IMG/VR virus record: IMGVR_UViG_3300047510_001802
Location: 1 to 33,271 of that record
Reading direction: 5' to 3' (one strand)
DNA from: a virus
Length of the DNA stretch: 33,271 nucleotides
Position 1 is the first letter of the stretch, and the number at the start of each line of letters is the position of its first letter. A program made the translations under genes and the position numbers. Below the pieces are notes generated by a model, which saw nothing but the letters and a program-made list of their open reading frames with translations, had not been told where the DNA came from and ran no database searches. Below are positions 17,956-24,326 of the stretch, piece after piece.

Positions 17956-18230
17956 TGACAAGTAGATTTGTTTTAGTTGATGGAGAAACAATTGTAAATT
18001 CTGTTTATGGCGGAACTAGAGAGTTTTTAGAGTCTCACCCAGATTATCAAGGGTATACAGTAGTTGATGTTTCTGATATGGATCCGTGGCCATCAGTAGA
18101 TTGGACATATGTAGATGGGGAATTTGTTCCTCCAGTTACAAATGTAGAGGCAGCTCCAGTTCCTGGAGCTTTTGAAGAAGAAATTGTAACTGAAGTTGAA
18201 AATATAACTCCAGCTATTGGAGAAGTTTAA
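17955..18230 (+). CDS. Small 'WxxVDGEFVPP' protein, adhesin-linked
   Basis: 91 residues. RFVLVDGETIVNSVYGG opens and VDWTYVDGEFVPP closes a roughly 58-residue unit that resembles each half of the duplicated protein at 22364. The last 30 residues are acidic (GAFEEEIVTEVENITPA). Starts in a TAATG overlap with the glycine-rich adhesin and ends 10 nt before its paralogue. Its position between two adhesins suggests an accessory or chaperone role, similar to small assembly proteins after fibre genes. Function not known. Confidence 0.55.
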   Translation: MTSRFVLVDGETIVNSVYGGTREFLESHPDYQGYTVVDVSDMDPWPSVDWTYVDGEFVPPVTNVEAAPVPGAFEEEIVTEVENITPAIGEV

Positions 18231-18240
18231 GGAGAGTAAC

Positions 18241-19203
18241 ATGCCAACAGTTCTAAGCACAACCCAACAAATAATGATTCCAGGCCTTGAGGACACTTTA
18301 GGTTCTGTTGTCAGAAACGTGACTCCACCAACTCCTCTTTTTATTCAAAAAGAAGAAACAATTTTAGCTAATGGTAACTGGACACGTCCAGCAAACATTT
18401 CTGATTTTATTGAAGTGACACTAATTGCTGGTGGTGGATCAGGAGGAACTTCAAATAACAACTCACGTTATGGCGGAGGCGGTGGCGCAGGCCAGTTTGT
18501 AAGAAGAATTCTTAATATCTCATCAATAGCGTCACTTGGAGTTATTCCAGTTACAATTGGAAACGGCGGAGCAGCGGTATCTGGTGCAACTAATGGAAAC
18601 AATGGCGGAAACTCAGCGTTTGGAACATCTGGAAATACATTTTACATGGTTGCATACGGCGGAGGCGGCGGAGGTTGGGCCGCAGATAATGGACGTGATG
18701 GAAATAATGGATCGATGGGTCCAGGTGCAGAGAATAGAACAGGATCTGGCTCAGGCGGAGGCGGCGGTTCAGAATGGCAACGTTCATGGGGCGGCGCAGG
18801 CGGAGGCGGAGGTGCTTCTCAGGGAGGAATGACTGGTGGAGCAATTCATGGAGGACACCAAGGAGACTTTGATGCTGGACGTGCTGGAGGAAGAGGAATT
18901 GGTGAAGGCTCGTCTGGCGGTGGCGGTGGAATGGGAAACAGTACATCTCATGAAGACGCAACTGGCGGATCAGGCGGAGCAGGAATTGAAGGTTACGCAG
19001 GCGGAGGCGGCGGAGCAGGACGATGTGGTGGAGGTAATGGGTCTTGCGGTGGAGGAATGGGAAGAAATCACACCCATGGTGAGCATGACAAGTCTGCCGC
19101 ACCTAACTCAGGCTCAGGAGGCGGAGGATCTAATTCAGATACTTCTTCTGGGGCTGGTGGTTCAGGAATATGCATAATCAGATACTGGGCTAAAATAAAT
19201 TAA
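18241..19203 (+). CDS. Glycine-rich tail adhesin, copy 2
   Basis: 320 residues, paralogous to the adhesin at 16978 throughout: N-terminal tag (STTQQIMIPGLEDTLGSVV), ILANGNWTRPAN, VTLIAGGGSGG, the polyglycine core, and GGSGICIIRYWAKIN at the end. The core differs in loop residues (WAADNGRDGNNGSMGPGAE, NHTHGEHDKSAAPN), where receptor contacts would be expected. The start is set at ATG 18241 because AAGGAG (18229-18234) lies 6 nt upstream. An in-frame TTG at 18217 would lie inside the previous gene and has no ribosome site. Confidence 0.8.
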   Translation: MPTVLSTTQQIMIPGLEDTLGSVVRNVTPPTPLFIQKEETILANGNWTRPANISDFIEVTLIAGGGSGGTSNNNSRYGGGGGAGQFVRRILNISSIASLGVIPVTIGNGGAAVSGATNGNNGGNSAFGTSGNTFYMVAYGGGGGGWAADNGRDGNNGSMGPGAENRTGSGSGGGGGSEWQRSWGGAGGGGGASQGGMTGGAIHGGHQGDFDAGRAGGRGIGEGSSGGGGGMGNSTSHEDATGGSGGAGIEGYAGGGGGAGRCGGGNGSCGGGMGRNHTHGEHDKSAAPNSGSGGGGSNSDTSSGAGGSGICIIRYWAKIN

Positions 19204-19219
19204 GGTATAATATAACAAG
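19200..19219 (+). promoter_or_regulatory. Promoter-like element, copy 2 (TTAAGGTATAAT core)
   Basis: Nearly identical (19/20) to 16272-16291. It overlaps the adhesin's TAA stop (19201-19203) and places TATAAT at 19206-19211. AAGGAG (19216-19221) begins inside it and serves ATG 19229. Confidence 0.5.
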
Positions 19220-19228
19220 GAGATAATT

Positions 19229-19657
19229 ATGGCAATTACATCGATACCAACACAAGTAACACCTCCACTTTGGGCTTATACCTTTGTTCAGGCACCAATC
19301 AACGGAAATGGTTACGACTATTTTAATACTGCAGTTAAGAGAACAAACTATGGAACTGTCTCAACAGGGACACTTGCCCTAGATGTAACAGCAGCAGCTA
19401 TTCACAGATGGCAACCAGGTGCTACCACAACAGTTTCATTTACTGGTTTTCCAGCAGTTTCAACAGGATATTTTTGGCAGGTAGAAATTAAGGGTGGTTC
19501 ACTCTTTACAATTAACTGGCCAGCATCAATTAAGTGGGATTCATCTGCATCAGCTCCAACGCTATCTGCAAACGTAACACTACTTAATTTCTTTACCCCT
19601 AATCAGGGAACAACAGTTTACGGCGGAGTAGCATTCGCAGATATTAACGCAGCATAG
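19229..19657 (+). CDS. Short fibre-tip beta protein
   Basis: 142 residues. The second half (TVSFTGFPAVSTGYFWQVEI, then LFTINWPASIKWDSSASAPT, then VTLLNFFTPNQGTTVYGG) follows the recurrent phage fibre-tip pattern '...W P..I.W...SAP.LT.....L.F.T...GTTWYG'. No enzymatic motif. It is followed by a tail-assembly chaperone 8 nt downstream, so it may be that chaperone's client. Start set by AAGGAG. The fibre-tip call rests on pattern recognition. Confidence 0.6.
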   Translation: MAITSIPTQVTPPLWAYTFVQAPINGNGYDYFNTAVKRTNYGTVSTGTLALDVTAAAIHRWQPGATTTVSFTGFPAVSTGYFWQVEIKGGSLFTINWPASIKWDSSASAPTLSANVTLLNFFTPNQGTTVYGGVAFADINAA

Positions 19658-19665
19658 GAGATATA

Positions 19666-20100
19666 ATGTACGCAATTTTAGAAGATGGAAAAGTATCAAA
19701 GTTTGGATCATTGTCAGAACTCTTTCCAAGCGTATCTTTTGCTGCTTCTGGTCCAGATAAAGAGTGGCTAACACTAAACAACGTAACAGAAGTTGAAATG
19801 ACAATGCCATACAATCAGGATACCGAAGAATTAGTTTATCTAGAGACACCAAAGGTTACAAAGGGCGGAAAAGTAATTGGAGTCGAAGCAAAGAAGCTTT
19901 CAGATGAAAATGCATGGGCAAGAATTAAGATGAAAAGAAATGATTTGCTTACAAAGACTGACTGGACTCAACTAGCAGATACTCTAACACCAGAAATGAC
20001 AAAGAAGTATGCAGAGTATCGTGCTGCACTTCGAGACATTACATCAGCAAAAAGTCCGTCTGATGTTATCTGGCCAGAGGATCCTGCAAAGGGGGCATAA
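19666..20100 (+). CDS. Second tail-fibre assembly chaperone (Phage_tail_APC type)
   Basis: 144 residues. The C-terminal part carries KRNDLLTKTDWTQLADTLTP, then KKYAEYRAALRDITSAK and DVIWPEDP, the same signature as the protein at 15867 but in the more standard 'DWTQL' form. The N-terminal half (MYAILEDGKVSKFGSLSELF) is a separate small domain. It lies between a fibre-tip protein and a LamG protein and overlaps the latter by one base (TAATG). Two chaperones suggest at least two distinct fibre types needing assistance. Confidence 0.8.
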   Translation: MYAILEDGKVSKFGSLSELFPSVSFAASGPDKEWLTLNNVTEVEMTMPYNQDTEELVYLETPKVTKGGKVIGVEAKKLSDENAWARIKMKRNDLLTKTDWTQLADTLTPEMTKKYAEYRAALRDITSAKSPSDVIWPEDPAKGA

Positions 20101-20831
20101 TGCTTCCTCACGTATTATTTAACTTTAGAACTGCTAATAGAGCAGCCTTTCCAGTAACAGCTGGATTGCAAATGCATTATGATGCAGATGCGCTAAATAC
20201 ATTTACAAAAAATGCTTCTAACGATGTTTCTCAATGGAGAGACCGTTCTGGAAATTCAAGACATGCTGCACAAGCAACATCTAATCAACAGCCAAGATAT
20301 ACTCTTAATACTGTAGGAGGAAAGGCTGGAGTCGTACATGATGGTTCAAATGACTTTATGCTTATGGGAGATGGAACACTATCTTTCTTGAATACATCTT
20401 CAATGACAATTGCAATTGTATGTAATAGACCAGATACACCAATTAACAAGTGGATTGTTGGTGGTCAGGGTGGAATTACAAGAACAAATCTGCAAATTGG
20501 TTACAACTCAGCAACATCGTTTAAGTTTGGTTTTGGTTCAGACGACCTTAACGCAATTATTCCAAACGTTTCAACAAACACAACAGAAATGTTTATTATG
20601 ACATACAACTCCTTGAACCAAGAAAAGTTTTTGAGAAGAAATAAAGTAGAAGAGGCATCTGGCGCAGGAACTGGATCAATCTCATCTATGACAGGCCAAT
20701 CAATAGGTAGATACCTATCAGCATTTGGCAACATATCTGTTGGAGAAATTGCAATATTTAATAGAGTCCTTTCACAGGCAGAAATAGATACAGTAGAGAC
20801 ATCTCTTGCTATTAAGTGGCAAGTAGTTTAG
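20100..20831 (+). CDS. LamG/concanavalin-like jelly-roll tail protein
   Basis: 243 residues. QMHYDADALNTF, DVSQWRDRSGNSRHAAQAT, VVHDGSNDFMLMGDG and the close GEIAIFNRVLSQAEIDTVE form the familiar LamG_3-type jelly roll with its 'E...YNRVLS..E...V..YL..KW' end. These domains bind carbohydrate or form beta tips on phage tails. Coupled by TAATG to the upstream chaperone. A role in host glycan binding is inferred. Confidence 0.75.
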   Translation: MLPHVLFNFRTANRAAFPVTAGLQMHYDADALNTFTKNASNDVSQWRDRSGNSRHAAQATSNQQPRYTLNTVGGKAGVVHDGSNDFMLMGDGTLSFLNTSSMTIAIVCNRPDTPINKWIVGGQGGITRTNLQIGYNSATSFKFGFGSDDLNAIIPNVSTNTTEMFIMTYNSLNQEKFLRRNKVEEASGAGTGSISSMTGQSIGRYLSAFGNISVGEIAIFNRVLSQAEIDTVETSLAIKWQVV

Positions 20832-20843
20832 TTAGGGGATAAA

Positions 20844-21179
20844 ATGGGATACATACCAACCAGAATAGTTGGTCCATATAACCTGATTGATGATTATCAG
20901 GCAGTTTATGTTGCCCAAAACAAAACAATCATGAAGCAGGTATTGCTTTCTAATGTAACGGGAACTGCTGCTAACGTAAGACTTGCAATAACTGGATTTC
21001 AAGGATCACCGTCCTCAATTAACGCTATTATGCAAGACGTAGAAATAGAAGCAAACTCAACATTGGTTGCAGATATTGTACAAGTTTTAGAGGTATCAGA
21101 TAAGTTGTATGCAAGATGTTCTATTTCTGGAGCAATTAATCTTACAGTTTCTGGTGTAGTTCAAGAAGAAACAGAGTAA
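20844..21179 (+). CDS. Small beta-sandwich virion protein, paralogue of 16637
   Basis: 111 residues: VYVAQNKTIMKQVLLSNVTG, AANVRLAITGF, VEIEANSTLVADIVQVL, LYARCSISGAINLTVSGVV. Same length class and strand order as the 105-residue protein at 16637. AGGGG in the shared TTTAGTTAGGGG leader provides the ribosome site. No catalytic residues recognised. Confidence 0.5.
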   Translation: MGYIPTRIVGPYNLIDDYQAVYVAQNKTIMKQVLLSNVTGTAANVRLAITGFQGSPSSINAIMQDVEIEANSTLVADIVQVLEVSDKLYARCSISGAINLTVSGVVQEETE

Positions 21180-21193
21180 AATGGGAGACTACC

Positions 21194-22312
21194 TTGGCCG
21201 TTCAGTCTTTTCCCAAAGATAGAAATCAGCAAGTAGAGCATTTAAATGTTCCATATGCCCGTGTAATTGTTCCTAATTTAGTTGGATTAAATAATGTTGT
21301 TGCACAGCAAGAGCTTGATGGTCAAGGTCTAAGATCAGACGAAAGGTACTTTGTAGATACTTCAGGAACTGGCGGAGTAGTAATTTCACAAGCAGTTCCA
21401 GCTGGAAAAAGAATTAGATTTAAAACTAAAATTGAATACACAGTAAGAACCTTGTCTGCAGTAACCACCCCATATGTTGTAGGGCAAACAAAAAATTCAG
21501 CAATAGCAACAATTACATCATCACTACTTACCTATAATATTGTTACTGCATCTACTCCAAACCAAAATAATCAAGATGTTGTTATTGGTCAGTCTCCAGA
21601 GCCACCAGTACAGCTTGCCCCTGGTGCCACAGTTACAATAGTTGTTGGTAATTATGTTCCAGCAACAGCTGGAATTTTGCCAGACGTAACAAGCAAAACA
21701 GAATCTGAAGCGATATTAGCATTAAATGTTGCTGGATTTACAACATATACCGTAACAAATAGCGTAGGGTCAACACCATCATATCAAACTTTAAACGGTA
21801 AAATTATTGCTCAAACTCCAACAGGTGGAGCGCTACAAGACTTTACAACAAACATATCTTTGACAAAGGCAGTTTATCAAGTTGTAACGCCAACTGTTAC
21901 ACCTACAGCTCCTACAGTAACTCCTACAGCCCCAACAGCACCAGTCGGTGTTGTTCCAGCAGCTCCTACAGTTACTCCTACAGCCCCAACAGTTGTTCCT
22001 ACTGCCCCAACAGCGCCAAGAGCTCCGACGGTAACCCCTACAGCCCCAATTGGTGTTGTTCCAACCGCACCTACGGTCACACCAACCGCACCTACGGTCA
22101 CACCAACCGCACCTACGGTCACACCAACCGCACCTACGGTCACACCAACCGCACCTAGCGGAGGCGGGGGATGTACACCAGGAGCTGTTTGTGGTGAAAT
22201 CATAGTTCCTTGTGGATCTTCAGGATGTACTTGTTGTCCAGAAGGATGTACAAGATTGAGAAGATATACAGCAACCTGCGCCTGTACAAATAGCGGTGGA
22301 TTGTTATGTTAA
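21194..22312 (+). CDS. Triple-PASTA protein with Pro-Thr repeats and Cys-rich tail (TTG start)
   Basis: 372 residues. Three PASTA-like domains occupy about residues 24-84, 91-152 and 161-225, each opening with 'P-x-(V/L)-x-G' or similar (VPNLVGLNNVVAQQEL, TPYVVGQTKNSAIATI, LPDVTSKTESEAILAL) and ending in a strand such as TVTIVVG. Residues about 231-321 are TPTAPTV-type repeats. Residues 322-372 hold ten cysteines (for example GCTCCPEGC), ending at Cys372. There is no signal peptide or membrane segment. PASTA domains are known from peptidoglycan-sensing kinases and PBPs of Gram-positive bacteria, so this virion protein may contact the host wall. TTG 21194 is chosen because GGGAG (21183-21187) sits 6 nt upstream and the ATG at 21181 opens a frame that closes at once. 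Confidence 0.75.
   Translation: MAVQSFPKDRNQQVEHLNVPYARVIVPNLVGLNNVVAQQELDGQGLRSDERYFVDTSGTGGVVISQAVPAGKRIRFKTKIEYTVRTLSAVTTPYVVGQTKNSAIATITSSLLTYNIVTASTPNQNNQDVVIGQSPEPPVQLAPGATVTIVVGNYVPATAGILPDVTSKTESEAILALNVAGFTTYTVTNSVGSTPSYQTLNGKIIAQTPTGGALQDFTTNISLTKAVYQVVTPTVTPTAPTVTPTAPTAPVGVVPAAPTVTPTAPTVVPTAPTAPRAPTVTPTAPIGVVPTAPTVTPTAPTVTPTAPTVTPTAPTVTPTAPSGGGGCTPGAVCGEIIVPCGSSGCTCCPEGCTRLRRYTATCACTNSGGLLC
22061..22157 (+). repeat. Perfect 21-nt tandem repeat (4 units plus 13 nt)
   Basis: Four identical 21-nt units beginning CCAACCGCACC start at 22061, 22082, 22103 and 22124, followed by a partial unit. Each encodes PTAPTVT in frame. They use GC-rich codons (ACC, GCA, ACG) unlike the older TPTAP copies just upstream, which points to recent expansion. 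Confidence 0.95.
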
Positions 22313-22314
22313 TA

Positions 22315-22343
22315 TTGACATCATTAAAACAATATGATATTAT
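22315..22343 (+). promoter_or_regulatory. Consensus sigma70-type promoter opening the modification cassette
   Basis: A perfect -35 TTGACA (22315-22320), an exact 17-nt spacer, and TATTAT (22338-22343) preceded by TG-A as an extended -10. It begins three bases after the PASTA gene stop. Transcription would start near 22350, giving a leader of about 14 nt with AGGA before ATG 22364. It is the strongest promoter in the window. Confidence 0.8.
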
Positions 22344-22363
22344 CGTTCATATGAGGAATAAAA

Positions 22364-22804
22364 ATGTTAAAAAATAAATTTGCTATGGTTGTAGAAAACG
22401 ACGTGTTTGATGTCCTAGAGTTTGGAACAGGGTCTGACATATCTGGAAGATGGATAGCTGGAATGAACTCTGATCCAACCTTTGTAAAGGTCAATCTTGT
22501 ACCAGACGTATGTGCAGGATCTTTTTGGGACGGCAACAACTTCTTCTTGCCTGGAGATGATCTTAGAGAAAATGCTTTAGTTCCTTCGGAAGTAGATAGT
22601 TTAGGCGGAGCAATTAAATACGCTGCAATTGTAGACGGAGACGTATTTGGAACTATAACGTATGATCTAGAGGCTTACTCTATTCAAGAAGTAGAGATGA
22701 TAGATGCGGCAATGCAATCAAATCCAGTAGCAGTACCAGTAGATTCTTCCACCCAGGTTTTACCTGGATGGACATGGGACGGACAAAACTTTAATCCAGC
22801 ATAG
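22364..22804 (+). CDS. Small protein with internal duplication (two 'WDGxNFxP' units)
   Basis: 146 residues made of two related units, about 4-63 and 84-146. KFAMVVENDVFDVLEF aligns with KYAAIVDGDVFGTITY, GMNSDPTFVKVN with AMQSNPVAVPVD, and GSFWDGNNFFLP with GWTWDGQNFNPA. A single-unit relative is encoded at 17955. The 'W.WDG..F.PP' end is common in small proteins near phage fibres, so it may aid fibre assembly or cap a fibre. First gene after the strong promoter. No enzymatic motif; function unknown. Confidence 0.6.
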   Translation: MLKNKFAMVVENDVFDVLEFGTGSDISGRWIAGMNSDPTFVKVNLVPDVCAGSFWDGNNFFLPGDDLRENALVPSEVDSLGGAIKYAAIVDGDVFGTITYDLEAYSIQEVEMIDAAMQSNPVAVPVDSSTQVLPGWTWDGQNFNPA

Positions 22805-22818
22805 AAAGGGCTAGTCAC

Positions 22819-23049
22819 ATGACTTCAGCTTGGCAGCAGTATAAAAAGAATTTAGGTGAAAGCAGGCCCTGGCATATGCTTGACCCTACAACAGAAATGG
22901 CAGATAAAGAAATTGCAGACTCTAGAATGGAGATATGCAAGGCATGCCCAGAGCTTATAAAAGTAACTCATCAATGCAAGAAATGTGGATGCTTTATGTC
23001 TGCAAAGACAAAATTAAAAAATGCAACGTGCCCATTGTCTAAGTGGTAA
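22819..23049 (+). CDS. Zinc-ribbon-like small protein (DUF6171-like)
   Basis: 76 residues. Six cysteines, C40-x2-C43, C53-x2-C56-x-C58 and C71, sit in EICKACPEL, CKKCGCFM and ATCPLSKW, a pattern I recall from small phage and bacterial zinc-ribbon proteins often beside 2OG dioxygenases. The N-terminus TSAWQQYKKNLG shares an 'AWQ-x-YK' tag with the adjacent dioxygenase at 23059, suggesting a shared docking peptide. Followed 9 nt later by that gene. Role unknown; zinc binding inferred from Cys spacing. Confidence 0.65.
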   Translation: MTSAWQQYKKNLGESRPWHMLDPTTEMADKEIADSRMEICKACPELIKVTHQCKKCGCFMSAKTKLKNATCPLSKW

Positions 23050-23058
23050 GGAGTAAAA

Positions 23059-23760
23059 ATGGAAAAAACAGCATGGCAATTATACAAAGAGCAAAACTCA
23101 ACAGCTCCTGCTAAAAAGGAAGTTGTTTTTAATCCAGAGCCAATAAATTTTACAAAAGTAGAATTAGCTCCAGGGGTATGGATTTATAAGAATGTTTTTC
23201 CAAGCCCAGATGATCTAGTCGCAAAGATCAATTCTGAGTTTGAGTCAAGTTGGCAAGATGGCCAAGTGTTTAGTAATGGCGACGAAAAGAAAGAAGAAAT
23301 AAACAAAAAATTTAGAGATTGCTCTGTGGTTGTAATCAATAAGCCAAATGAAGATTCAAGCGAGCAGAGAGATTTGCTGTATAAGCTTGTAGATCATTCA
23401 ATGAGGGTATGCCTAGAAGACTATACAGCTATGTTTGGCATGAGTATGACAGAGCTTATTGGTGATGAGTGGCAAGTTTTAAAGTACGGACACGGACAGC
23501 ATTTTGATGGCCACGCAGATGATGGATTTAGATTCCCAAGAACAGTTTCTATTACAGCATATCTCAACGATGAATATGAAGGCGGAGAGCTAGACTATAA
23601 GCACTTTAATCTATTCTTTAAGCCAGAAAAGGGAGACGTATTAGTATTTCCATCCAACTATGTATATAACCATCGTGTTGTAGAGGTAAAGACTGGTGTA
23701 AGATACGCATTGGTAAATTGGTTTAGATGGAAGACTATGAAGGTGGATATGTTATCATGA
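23059..23760 (+). CDS. 2-oxoglutarate/Fe(II) dioxygenase, prolyl-4-hydroxylase type
   Basis: 233 residues. The double-stranded beta-helix core lies in about 135-225. Fe ligands are H152-x-D154 (FDGHADDG) and H205 (YNHRVVEV), and R215 (TGVRYAL) is the 2-oxoglutarate salt-bridge residue. YGHGQHFDGH matches the P4H-type 'Y..G..Y..H.D' entry, and YEGGELDY plus KGDVLVFPS complete the fold. The expected reaction is hydroxylation of a protein or small-molecule substrate in the cytosol with O2 and 2-oxoglutarate. The N-terminal MEKTAWQLYKEQN tag matches that of the zinc-ribbon neighbour. The collagen-like fibre at 10233 is a possible client. Overlaps the next gene by ATGA. Confidence 0.85.
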   Translation: MEKTAWQLYKEQNSTAPAKKEVVFNPEPINFTKVELAPGVWIYKNVFPSPDDLVAKINSEFESSWQDGQVFSNGDEKKEEINKKFRDCSVVVINKPNEDSSEQRDLLYKLVDHSMRVCLEDYTAMFGMSMTELIGDEWQVLKYGHGQHFDGHADDGFRFPRTVSITAYLNDEYEGGELDYKHFNLFFKPEKGDVLVFPSNYVYNHRVVEVKTGVRYALVNWFRWKTMKVDMLS

Positions 23761-24326
23761 ATATAAAAGTACAAGAACCAAGAATTATAAAAGATTTATT
23801 TTCTCAGCCAGATTATGAGAGGTTAAAGAATTACCTATACTCATATGAAAAAACAGATTCTACCTACGATAAGTACTTTGGTAGATACTGTTTTCATGAT
23901 CCATTAATAGATGAGTATGCAAAGAAGATAACTCCCTATGCCAGAAAAGTTTTTGGTAGTGACACACTAGTTCCGTCCTACTCTTTATTTGCACACTATG
24001 AAGGGTCAGAAGCAAACTTGTTCAAGCATGTAGACGATAATGCTTGCACATATACTTTAGATATGTGTGTGTATCAGAATGAGCCATGGGATTTATGGGT
24101 AGATGATAAACCTTATGAACTGTATCCTAATGAAGCTCTAGCATATTATGGAAATGATCAGATGCACTGGAGAGAAAAGTTTCCAAATCCAAATTCTCAA
24201 CATGTAGCAATGATATTTTTTCACTTTATTGAGCCAGACCACTGGTATATAACAAAGGGTCCTTCGTATTTAGAAGTTATTAGAGGAATAAAAACGGAAG
24301 ATCAATGGAACAGCGAACAGCACTAG
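23757..24326 (+). CDS. Second 2-oxoglutarate/Fe(II) dioxygenase-like protein
   Basis: 189 residues from ATG 23757 (an upstream in-frame ATG at 23727 lies inside the previous gene and is less likely, as the ATGA junction is typical coupling). H91-x-D93 (FKHVDDN) and H137 (QMHWREKF) fit the iron triad. FAHYEGSEANLFKHVDD and YPNEALAYYGNDQMHW resemble the core of small viral and bacterial dioxygenases. The 2OG-binding basic residue is less certain, perhaps R139 or a residue after AMIFFHFIEP. It is divergent from the first dioxygenase, so the two probably act on different substrates or positions. Function inferred. Confidence 0.65.
   Translation: MNIKVQEPRIIKDLFSQPDYERLKNYLYSYEKTDSTYDKYFGRYCFHDPLIDEYAKKITPYARKVFGSDTLVPSYSLFAHYEGSEANLFKHVDDNACTYTLDMCVYQNEPWDLWVDDKPYELYPNEALAYYGNDQMHWREKFPNPNSQHVAMIFFHFIEPDHWYITKGPSYLEVIRGIKTEDQWNSEQH

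Noticed and set aside
18590-19102. 170-residue minus-strand open frame
   Set aside because: It is the shadow of the glycine-rich adhesin; composition is Leu/Arg/His from reversed Gly codons and it matches no family.
22061-22157. CRISPR-like short tandem repeat
   Set aside because: Units are contiguous with no spacers and are in frame with a coding region.
21877-22203. Open frame on the minus strand encoding GAVGVTVGAVG-type repeats
   Set aside because: It is the reverse complement of the TPTAP repeat region; repetition keeps it open, with no ribosome site or independent content.
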